Of a stretch of 64,000 nucleotides of DNA, positions 1-6,992 are shown piece after piece (position 1 is the first letter of the stretch; each line of letters starts with the position of its first letter). The stretch is from Marichromatium purpuratum 984 (GTDB lineage Bacteria; Pseudomonadota; Gammaproteobacteria; Chromatiales; Chromatiaceae). A model generated the notes under the pieces. It saw nothing but the letters and a program-made list of their open reading frames with translations, was not told where the DNA came from and did not search any database. A program made the position numbers and the translations under genes. The DNA lies in contig NZ_CP007031.1 in assembly GCF_000224005.2 (NCBI RefSeq), positions 1,579,001 through 1,643,000 of the forward strand, in the 5' to 3' direction.

Positions 1-1
1 G

Positions 2-139
2 GTCGAGCTGATCGCCGGTGCCGCGACCCCTGGCGGGGTGGGGGATCTGGGGCCGCTGGCGCTCTCCCCGGCGCTGGCCGCGGCGATCGCCGCGGCCGGG
101 GGCGAGCGTCAGCGCGCCTTGCCGCTGCGCCTGGCCTGA
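2..139 (+). CDS. C-terminal end of a probable molybdopterin-binding oxidoreductase (partial)
   Basis: Only the last 45 codons are inside the window; the start lies upstream. The tail has the pattern GVGDLGPLALSPALAAAI followed by a GGERQRALPLRL ending. It resembles the end of xanthine dehydrogenase/isoquinoline 1-oxidoreductase large subunits, which close with a GxGE..P..PALANAI block and an R..LPL ending. That resemblance is the only basis for the name. The gene converges on sufE, whose stop codon lies 10 bp away. Confidence 0.4.
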   Translation, partial: VELIAGAATPGGVGDLGPLALSPALAAAIAAAGGERQRALPLRLA

Positions 140-149
140 ACGGGCGGGG

Positions 150-569
150 TCAGGCGCCGAGCGCGGCGGCCTGGCGCTGCATCTTGTTGACGATGGCGAA
201 GACGCCGACGTGACGGTTGGGGCTGAGGTGCTCGTCGAGCGCCAGCCCGGTGAACAGGTCGTCGACGTCGAGCGCGGCGATCTCCTCGGCGCTGCGGTTG
301 GAGAACAGCCCGACGAGCAGCGCCACTACGCCCTTGATGATGGCGGTGTCGCAGTCGCCGGCATAGACCAGCCGTCCGCCCTCGGTGGGGCGGGCGACGA
401 CGTGCACCAGGCTCATGCACTCGACCACGCGGTTGTCCTCGGTCTTGTCGGCGGGGTCCATCGCCGGGAGGCGCTCGCCGAGTTCGACCAGGTACTGATA
501 GCGCTGGTCCCAGTCGTCGAGCAGGTCGAAGTCGTCGATGATGGCCTGGATGGCGGCGTCTTGATGCAT
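150..569 (-). CDS. sufE: Cysteine desulfuration protein SufE
   Basis: The 139-residue product is the usual SufE length. SufE takes persulfide sulfur from the cysteine desulfurase SufS and passes it to the SufBCD scaffold in the cytoplasm during Fe-S cluster assembly. The acceptor cysteine falls at residue 51 (VVECMSLVHV), the same position as Cys51 of the E. coli protein. The family blocks YLVELGERLP, AIIKGVVALL and HLSPNRHVG are present. The ATG at 569 was chosen because an upstream extension of the frame has low-complexity composition and no family similarity. It lies 73 bp downstream of an IscA-type gene on the same strand and probably shares its transcript. Confidence 0.88.
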   Translation of the reverse strand: MHQDAAIQAIIDDFDLLDDWDQRYQYLVELGERLPAMDPADKTEDNRVVECMSLVHVVARPTEGGRLVYAGDCDTAIIKGVVALLVGLFSNRSAEEIAALDVDDLFTGLALDEHLSPNRHVGVFAIVNKMQRQAAALGA

Positions 570-642
570 GGTGGATCGCTGCGGTTGGTTGCTGGGGTCG
601 GTCGCGCGGGGTGCGCGGCCGACCGAGTCTACCGGATCCGTG

Positions 643-969
643 CTAGACGCTGAAGGACTCGCCGCAGCCGCACTGGTCCTTGACGTTGGGGTTGCGGAAC
701 TCGAAGCCGAGGTTGAGCAGGCTCGAGCGCACGAAGTCGATCTCGGTGCCGTCGATGCGCGCGAGGCTCTGGTCATCGACCACGATCTTGATGCCGTGGC
801 TCTCGAACACCTGATCGGTGGGCGCGACGGCGTCGGCGTAGTCGACCTCGTAGGCGAAGCCCGAGCAGCCGCTCTTGCGCGTCGCCACCCGCAGCCCGAC
901 CCCTCGTCCGCGTTGCTCGATCATCCGGGAGACGTGGCGCGCGGCCGCCTCGGTCAGGGTGACTGCCAT
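643..969 (-). CDS. A-type iron-sulfur carrier protein (IscA/SufA family)
   Basis: The 108-residue protein has the three invariant cysteines of A-type carriers at residues 35 (KSGCSGFAY), 100 and 102 (CGCGESF). These proteins bind iron or [4Fe-4S] clusters and deliver them to apoproteins. The order iscA-like then sufE indicates a SUF-type assembly context, so SufA is a possible name, but ErpA and IscA cannot be separated from sequence alone here. No sufBCDS genes are visible, so they lie elsewhere or are absent. Confidence 0.85.
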   Translation of the reverse strand: MAVTLTEAAARHVSRMIEQRGRGVGLRVATRKSGCSGFAYEVDYADAVAPTDQVFESHGIKIVVDDQSLARIDGTEIDFVRSSLLNLGFEFRNPNVKDQCGCGESFSV

Positions 970-1054
970 GGTTGCTTACCTCATCTGGCCTGTACTGAAG
1001 CGTTGAGCCTAGATGGGCGCCGACCGGCGGGGTTTTCAATCCTCGTCGGCGCGC

Positions 1055-1930
1055 TCAGGCCACCCGGGTGAGCGCCGGGCGCCCGAGCTCGGCGGCGATC
1101 TCGTCGACCAGGGCGCCGACTGCGCGCTCGCGCGCCTGCTGGCTGACCCGCACGACATGGGCGATGGCCGGGGGCGCGGGGAAGGGGGCGTCGATCACCT
1201 CCAGCCCGGGGGGGATCTGGCTGGCGTGCAGCAGTCCGACGCCGAGCCCGGCGTGCAGTGCCGAGAGGATCCCGGCGATGCTCGGGCAGGTGAGCACGGT
1301 GGTCAGTCCGGGGGGCTGTGACTGCGCCGCTTCCATCGCCCAGTGACGGTAGAAGCAGCTGTCGTCGAACGAGAGGAAGGGCACCGGGCGCGAGAGGTCG
1401 AGCGCGAGATCGGGCGACTTCACCCAGTGCAGGGCGTCGCGCCCCAGCACCAGGTCGGTGCTCAGCGTCTGGTGCGCGAACACCTGGAGGATGCCGATGT
1501 CGAGCTCGTCGCGCGCGAGTCGCGTGGCGATCGCCAGGCTCTGGCCGACCCGGGCCTGGACGCTGACCTCGGGATGACGGCGGGTGAAGCGCCCGAGGAT
1601 GCGCGCCAGCCCGCCGCCGCTGATGTCTTCGGTCATGCCGAGCCGGATCCGTCCGGTCAAGGGTTGCTGCCCGAGGTTCAGCAGCGCCTCGTCGTGCAGT
1701 GCGAGCAGACGGCGCGCATAGCCAAGCAGCCGCTCGCCCTCGTCGGTGAACGGTGTCGTGCCGGTGCGGCGGGTCAGCAGGGTGCAGCCGAGTCCCTCCT
1801 CCAGCCGTTTGATCTTGTGCGAGACGGCCGATTGCGACAGTGCCAGGTACGCCGCAGCCCGGGTCACGCCGCCTTGGTCGGCGATCGCGCACAGCGCCTG
1901 TAGCGCGCCGATCTCCAGTCGTGTCCGCAT
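1055..1930 (-). CDS. LysR-family transcriptional regulator
   Basis: The 291-residue protein has an N-terminal winged helix-turn-helix (residues about 5-63, including GVTRAAAYLALSQSAVSHKI) and a periplasmic-binding-protein-like effector domain from about residue 90. It is transcribed divergently from the alcohol dehydrogenase-like gene that starts at 2038. The 107-bp spacer is AT-richer than its flanks and contains ATCACTTTGAATCAT. The usual LysR arrangement would make the neighbour its target. The effector cannot be inferred. Confidence 0.88.
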   Translation of the reverse strand: MRTRLEIGALQALCAIADQGGVTRAAAYLALSQSAVSHKIKRLEEGLGCTLLTRRTGTTPFTDEGERLLGYARRLLALHDEALLNLGQQPLTGRIRLGMTEDISGGGLARILGRFTRRHPEVSVQARVGQSLAIATRLARDELDIGILQVFAHQTLSTDLVLGRDALHWVKSPDLALDLSRPVPFLSFDDSCFYRHWAMEAAQSQPPGLTTVLTCPSIAGILSALHAGLGVGLLHASQIPPGLEVIDAPFPAPPAIAHVVRVSQQARERAVGALVDEIAAELGRPALTRVA

Positions 1931-2037
1931 GCCGCTCCTGTATGACTGAAATCGATGGTTCGAGCGAAATAATCACTTTGAATCATATTTCGCCGCCGCC
2001 GATCATGCCAGCTTCGGCAGACAGCGAGGCGTTCATC

Positions 2038-3144
2038 ATGCAGCATCACCTTCATCACATCCCGGCGACCATGTCCGGCGTCGTCCTCACCGGCCACGGT
2101 GGTCTCGACAGGCTGGCGTGGCGCGACGACCTGCCGGTGCCGCAACCGGGGCCGGACGAGGTGTTGATCCGGGTCCATGCCAGTTCGGTGAACAACACCG
2201 ACATCAACACCCGCACCGCCTGGTACTCGAAGTCGGTGCGTGGTGACACCGCCTCGCTCGCCAGCGACGGCGCGGCCCCGGCGGCGGCGAGCGATGGCGC
2301 CTGGTCGGGTGCGCCGATCGCCTTCCCGCTGATCCAGGGGGCCGACTGCTGTGGCGAGATCGTCGCCGTCGGCGCGGCGGTGCCCGAGGCGCGTCTCGGC
2401 GAACGCGTGCTGGTGCGCGCGCTGCAGTCGAGCCGGGCGCCGGGGGGCGAGCTGTCGACCTGGACCCTGGGCTCGGAGTGCGACGGCGCCTTCGCGCAGT
2501 ACACCAAGACCTTTGCCACCGATGCGTTGCCGATCCGCTCCGACTGGAGCGACCTGGAGCTGGCCTCGATCCCCTGCGCCTACTCGACCGCCGAGGCGAT
2601 GCTGCAGAAGGTGGCGCTTGGCGTCGAGCGGGTGCTGATCACCGGCGCCTCGGGCGGCGTCGGGCTGGCGACGGTGCAGCTGGCCAAGCGTCGCGGCGCC
2701 CATGTCACCGCGATGACCGGCGCGGCCAAGGCGGCGGCGATCCGCGCCGCCGGTGCCGACGCGACGCTCGGGCGCGAGGCGCCGCTGCCGCGCGATGCCT
2801 TCGACGTGGTGGTCGACGTGGTCGCCGGGCCGCGCTGGCCGGCGTTGCTCGATACGCTGCGCCGCGCGGGTCGCTACGTCGCCGCGGGCGCGATCGCCGG
2901 GCCGATCGTCGAACTCGATGTGCGCACGCTCTATCTGCGCGATCTCACCCTGTTCGGCTCGACCTTCCAGCCCGATCGCGTCTTCACCGATCTGATCGGC
3001 TATATCGAGCGCGACGAGATCCGGCCGTGGGTCGCCGCCGCGTTCGATCTCGCGCAACTGCGCGAGGCACAGCGCGCCTTTCTCGACAAGCAGCACGTCG
3101 GCAAGATCGTGATCCGTGTCGATCACCCGGAGATCGCGCGCTGA
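2038..3144 (+). CDS. Zinc-free medium-chain alcohol dehydrogenase / quinone oxidoreductase-like protein
   Basis: The 368-residue protein has a GroES-like N-terminal domain (VLIRVHASSVNNTDINTRT) and a Rossmann NAD(P)H-binding domain with ITGASGGVGLATVQLAKRRG near residue 200. The catalytic zinc ligands of true alcohol dehydrogenases are not evident, which fits the quinone-oxidoreductase-like branch of the MDR superfamily. The ATG at 2038 has a GAGG motif eight bases upstream; an ATG at 2005 is in frame but has no ribosome binding site. It is divergent from a LysR regulator that probably controls it. The substrate is unknown. Confidence 0.82.
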   Translation: MQHHLHHIPATMSGVVLTGHGGLDRLAWRDDLPVPQPGPDEVLIRVHASSVNNTDINTRTAWYSKSVRGDTASLASDGAAPAAASDGAWSGAPIAFPLIQGADCCGEIVAVGAAVPEARLGERVLVRALQSSRAPGGELSTWTLGSECDGAFAQYTKTFATDALPIRSDWSDLELASIPCAYSTAEAMLQKVALGVERVLITGASGGVGLATVQLAKRRGAHVTAMTGAAKAAAIRAAGADATLGREAPLPRDAFDVVVDVVAGPRWPALLDTLRRAGRYVAAGAIAGPIVELDVRTLYLRDLTLFGSTFQPDRVFTDLIGYIERDEIRPWVAAAFDLAQLREAQRAFLDKQHVGKIVIRVDHPEIAR

Positions 3145-3159
3145 GCGCGACGTCGGTCG

Positions 3160-3834
3160 TTAGTGACGCTGGTCGTCGACGTCGATGTCGGCGATCGTGG
3201 CCATCTCCAGCAGGCCGCGCATCAGCACCGCGCGCGCCGGCGTCTCCAGGGTCTCGATCAGCGCCTGCTTGTCCTCCGGGCTCAGTGGCAGGTGGGCGCA
3301 GAGCAGGTTGACCAGGTCGGTGTCGGGCATCTGCTCGAGGTCCTGCCACGGCACCTCGACGCGGCGTACCTGACAGTAGCGCTCGAGCGCGACGAGAAAG
3401 GGGCGCCGCTCGGCGATCGCGCCGGACACCGGCTCGTCGAGATCGGCGGCAAAGTCCCGCCACTCGGGCGCCACCCGGCGGTAGCCAGCGCGCTCGGCGA
3501 GTTCGCCGGTGACGCGGAAGCGACACACCCCGGTGAGCACCAGCACGATGCGCCCGTCGCTGGTCTCGCTGTAGCTGGTGATGCGCCCGGCGCAGCCGAC
3601 CGGATGGAGCGGGGCGGTCGGCGTCGTCTCGTCCTCGCCCGGCGTCTCCTGCGGCTGGATCATGCCGAGCAGGTGATCGGCGGCGAGGACGTCGTCGATC
3701 ATGCGCAGATAGCGTGGCTCGAAGATATTGAGCGGGAGTTGCACGCCCGGCATCAGTACCGCGCCGGGGAGGGGGAAGACTGCGAGTTCCGTCGGCAGAT
3801 CGGCGAACTTGGGGAAGAAGGGGGTGCGCGTCAT
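3160..3834 (-). CDS. LON substrate-binding domain protein
   Basis: The 224-residue protein consists of a single LON N-terminal (PUA-like) domain. The signature stretches are ELAVFPLPGAVLMPGVQLPL and NIFEPRYLRMI near the N-terminus. There is no AAA+ or protease domain, so this is the stand-alone family and not Lon protease. Its role is not established; such proteins are assumed to bind peptides or unfolded protein. The ATG at 3834 follows the family start. A longer open frame upstream is antisense to egtB and is not credible. Confidence 0.8.
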   Translation of the reverse strand: MTRTPFFPKFADLPTELAVFPLPGAVLMPGVQLPLNIFEPRYLRMIDDVLAADHLLGMIQPQETPGEDETTPTAPLHPVGCAGRITSYSETSDGRIVLVLTGVCRFRVTGELAERAGYRRVAPEWRDFAADLDEPVSGAIAERRPFLVALERYCQVRRVEVPWQDLEQMPDTDLVNLLCAHLPLSPEDKQALIETLETPARAVLMRGLLEMATIADIDVDDQRH

Positions 3835-4056
3835 CTCACTGCTCCGGGGTTCGGTGGACGTGCCCCGCGCCGCGGGCGGAGCGCGCCGCGAACCGGGTGG
3901 TACAGCGAGCAGATTGGGGTGTGTGCGTCGCATCCCCAGCCCTGCGGCATCGGGTTTGGATTCCTCGGCGGTGGCCGCACACTCAGGGGGGCGAGGTCCG
4001 CTGGCGGTGTGACCGAGGTCCGCCGTCGTCCCACCTGCAGCCGAAGCGAGGACGAG

Positions 4057-5328
4057 ATGCACCCAACCCCAACGGATGGCACGCGCGCCGGACTCGCCGA
4101 CGAGTTCCGTCGGGTCCGCGCCCTCACCGAACACCTCTGCGAACCGCTCGCCATCGAGGATTACGGCCTTCAGGTCGTCCCCGAGGCCAGCCCGCCGAAG
4201 TGGCACCTGGCCCATGTCTCCTGGTTCTACGAGACCTTCCTGCTGATGCCGTCGCTCGATGGCTATCGCCCCTTCGATCCGCGCTTCGCGCATCTGTTCA
4301 ACAGCTACTACGAGCAGACCGGCAGCGGTTTCTGGCCCCGCGCCGAGCGCGGGCTGCTGTCGCGTCCCCGGGTCGAGGAGGTCTACGACTATCGTCGTCA
4401 TGTCGACACGGCCATGCTGCGTCTGATCGAGTGCTGCGACGCCGAGCGTTGGCCGCGCGTCGAGCTGCGCTTGCGCATCGGGCTCAATCACGAGCAGCAG
4501 CACCAGGAGCTGTTGCTCACCGACATCAAGCGCAACCTCGCTCACAACCCGTTGCGCCCGGCCTATCGCGCCGATCTCGCGGCGCCGGCGCCGGGCGCGC
4601 CCGAGCCGCTCAACTGGGTGTCGTTCGACGGTGGGCTGGTCGAGATCGGCGCCGGCGCCGAGGGCTTCGCCTATGACAACGAGCGTCCGCGCCACCGTGT
4701 CTTCCTCGAACCCTTCGCGCTCGCCGACCGATTGGTGAGCAACGCCGAGTTCCTCGCCTTTGTCGAGGACGGCGGCTATCACGACCCCGCCCACTGGCTC
4801 TCCGACGGCTGGGCACGGGTACGCGCCGAGGGTTGGGAGGCGCCGCTCTACTGGGAGCGGGTCGATGGCCGGTGGCAGACGCTGACCCTCGGCGGCATGC
4901 GCCCGCTCGACCCCGCCGAGCCGGTCTGTCACCTCAGCTATTACGAGGCCGATGCCTACGCCAGCTGGGCGGGCAAGTCGCTGCCGACCGAGGCGCAGTG
5001 GGAGCACGCCGCCGCCGGTGTCGCGCTCGCCGGCAACTTCCTCGACAGCGGTTTGCTCCATCCCCGTCCGGCGCGTGGCAGCGGGATACGTCAGCTCTTC
5101 GGCGATCTCTGGGAGTGGACCGCCTCGGCCTATCTCGCCTATCCCGGCTATCGCGCCCCCGGCGGCGCGATCGGCGAGTACAACGGCAAGTTCATGTGCA
5201 ACCAGATGGTGCTGCGCGGCGGCTCCTGCGTGAGTTCGCGCGACCATCTGCGGCTCAGTTATCGCAACTTCTTCTATCCCCACGAACGCTGGCAGTTCAA
5301 GGGATTCAGACTCGCGGAGGTCGAATGA
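4057..5328 (+). CDS. egtB: Ergothioneine biosynthesis protein EgtB (iron-dependent sulfoxide synthase)
   Basis: EgtB joins hercynine to a thiol donor (gamma-glutamylcysteine or cysteine) with O2 to give the sulfoxide intermediate of ergothioneine. The 423-residue protein has an N-terminal DinB-like part and a C-terminal formylglycine-generating-enzyme-like (FGE) domain. The expected iron ligands are His53 (HLAHVSWFYE), His145 and His149 (NHEQQHQELL). The FGE part shows GGSCVSSRDHLRLSYRNFF near the end. The ATG follows GCGAGG with good spacing. The stop codon overlaps the start of egtD, indicating coupled translation. No egtC or egtE is adjacent. Confidence 0.92.
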   Translation: MHPTPTDGTRAGLADEFRRVRALTEHLCEPLAIEDYGLQVVPEASPPKWHLAHVSWFYETFLLMPSLDGYRPFDPRFAHLFNSYYEQTGSGFWPRAERGLLSRPRVEEVYDYRRHVDTAMLRLIECCDAERWPRVELRLRIGLNHEQQHQELLLTDIKRNLAHNPLRPAYRADLAAPAPGAPEPLNWVSFDGGLVEIGAGAEGFAYDNERPRHRVFLEPFALADRLVSNAEFLAFVEDGGYHDPAHWLSDGWARVRAEGWEAPLYWERVDGRWQTLTLGGMRPLDPAEPVCHLSYYEADAYASWAGKSLPTEAQWEHAAAGVALAGNFLDSGLLHPRPARGSGIRQLFGDLWEWTASAYLAYPGYRAPGGAIGEYNGKFMCNQMVLRGGSCVSSRDHLRLSYRNFFYPHERWQFKGFRLAEVE

Positions 5329-6341
5329 TGAACATCGCCGCCACGCTCGCCACCGGATCGCGCCCGCCCCGCTCGGGGATCGCGCCGGGAGTGCGCTTCT
5401 TCGATGCCCACCCGACCCCGGACGACCTGCGTGCCGAGGTCCTCGCCGGGCTCGCGGCCAGCCCCAAGCGGCTCTCGCCCAAGCTCTTCTACGACGCGCG
5501 CGGCTCGCGGCTGTTCGACGCTATCACCGAGCTGCCCGAGTACTACCCGACCCGCACCGAGATCGGGATCCTCTGCGACCACGGCGAGGAGATGGCCGAC
5601 CTGCTCGGGCGCGGTCGGGTGCTGCTCGAACTCGGCAGCGGCAGCAGTCTCAAGATCCGCATCCTGCTCGCGGCGCTCGAACCCGAGGTCTATGTCCCCA
5701 TCGACATCTCCCGCGATCACCTGCGCGCCTCGGCCGAGTCGCTCGCCGAGCACTTCCCGGCGCTGGCCATCCACGCCACCTGTGCCGATTACTCGGTCCC
5801 CTTCGAGCTGCCGATCGAGGGCGATCGCGAGGGCCTGGCGGCCTTCTTCCCCGGCTCGAGCATCGGCAACTTCGAGCCCGAGGAGGCGCGCGCGCTGCTC
5901 CAGCGGGTGGCGGTGCTGGTGGGCATCGGCGGGCGGCTGCTGGTCGGTGTCGATCTGCGCAAGGAGCGCGCCGTGCTGGAGGCGGCCTATGATGACGCCC
6001 AGGGGGTGACCGCGGCCTTCAATCGCAATCTGCTCGAACGGCTCAACCGCGAACTCGAGGCCGACTTCGACCTCGATGCCTTCGCCCATCGCGCCCGCTA
6101 CGACGCCGCCCTGGGACGTGTCGAGATGCACCTGGAGAGCCTGCGCGAGCAGACCGTGACCGTCGCCGGGCAGCGCTTCGTCTTCGCCGCCGGCGAGACC
6201 ATCCACACCGAGAACTCCTACAAGTACGACATCGCCGGCTTCCACCAGCTGGCCGCTGGCGCGGGCTTCGTCCCCGAGCGGGTGTGGACCGACCCGCACC
6301 GGCTGTTCAGCGTGCACTGTCTGCGCGTCGAGGCTTGCTGA
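5325..6341 (+). CDS. egtD: L-histidine N(alpha)-methyltransferase EgtD
   Basis: EgtD trimethylates histidine to hercynine with three S-adenosylmethionine molecules, the first step of ergothioneine synthesis. The 338-residue length is typical. Visible blocks are the N-terminal LSPKLFYDARGSRLFD..TELPEYYPTRTE, the SAM-binding LLELGSGSSLK and the substrate-pocket FPGSSIGNF. The first of two tandem ATG codons overlaps the egtB stop codon; either could be used, and a GGAGG sits just upstream. With egtB it forms a two-gene ergothioneine operon. Confidence 0.93.
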   Translation: MMNIAATLATGSRPPRSGIAPGVRFFDAHPTPDDLRAEVLAGLAASPKRLSPKLFYDARGSRLFDAITELPEYYPTRTEIGILCDHGEEMADLLGRGRVLLELGSGSSLKIRILLAALEPEVYVPIDISRDHLRASAESLAEHFPALAIHATCADYSVPFELPIEGDREGLAAFFPGSSIGNFEPEEARALLQRVAVLVGIGGRLLVGVDLRKERAVLEAAYDDAQGVTAAFNRNLLERLNRELEADFDLDAFAHRARYDAALGRVEMHLESLREQTVTVAGQRFVFAAGETIHTENSYKYDIAGFHQLAAGAGFVPERVWTDPHRLFSVHCLRVEAC

Positions 6342-6346
6342 GGGGC

Positions 6347-6784
6347 TCAGCGCCCGCCGTAGGCCAGGTCCTGGCCGGCGATGGTGCGTTCGAGCCGGTC
6401 GATCGCCCGGGCGTAGCCGCGGGCGAGGGCGTCGAGGGTCTCGGCGCGTCCGCCGCGCCAGGCGCGTGCGGCGAAGCCCTCGAGCAGCGCGGCGTGGATG
6501 CGTCCCTGGTGTAGTCGCAGCCGGTCGGTGTTGCCGTGGGCGCGGTGCAGCCGGGCGAGCAGGGCGATCTCGCCGAGCGCCTCGCGATGCGCGGCGCGGT
6601 GGTGATAGAGCCGGGCGAGGACGGGGTCGTCGCAGGCGCGGGCGATCGCGCGCAGCCGCTCGGCGCCAGCCTCGGCGTGGGCGAAGGGCTGGTGGCAGGC
6701 GGGCGTCTCGGCCCGCGGCTGGGGCAGGACGCCGAGCAGACAGCAGAGCAGCGCGAACGTGGTGGCGGGGTGGGGCATGGGCAC
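6347..6784 (-). CDS. Hypothetical secreted protein
   Basis: I do not recognise this 145-residue protein. It begins with a probable signal peptide (hydrophobic TTFALLCCLLGVLPQPRA, cleavage near residue 25). The rest is an alanine- and arginine-rich helical segment with two cysteines (CHQPFA, ARACDD) that could form a periplasmic disulfide. It converges on egtD with only 5 bp between the two stop codons. Coding potential is supported by codon position bias and a coherent signal peptide, not by family similarity. Confidence 0.5.
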   Translation of the reverse strand: MPMPHPATTFALLCCLLGVLPQPRAETPACHQPFAHAEAGAERLRAIARACDDPVLARLYHHRAAHREALGEIALLARLHRAHGNTDRLRLHQGRIHAALLEGFAARAWRGGRAETLDALARGYARAIDRLERTIAGQDLAYGGR

Positions 6785-6992
6785 GACTCCGACGCGGTAA
6801 GGCTATACCTGAGTAAAGCACACGGGTAACGATTTCGAAACAGGATCGTCATCTTTCTGCAGGACGCCGCCGGCGCGGTCCCGAGCTTGCGTTTCCCGTC
6901 GTCGCGGTCGATGCTGACGGTGGCCGCGCGGCCTGGACGCCCGCGCCCGTGCCCCTGGCGGCAGTGCCGCGCCATCCCCCGGAGCCAAGCTG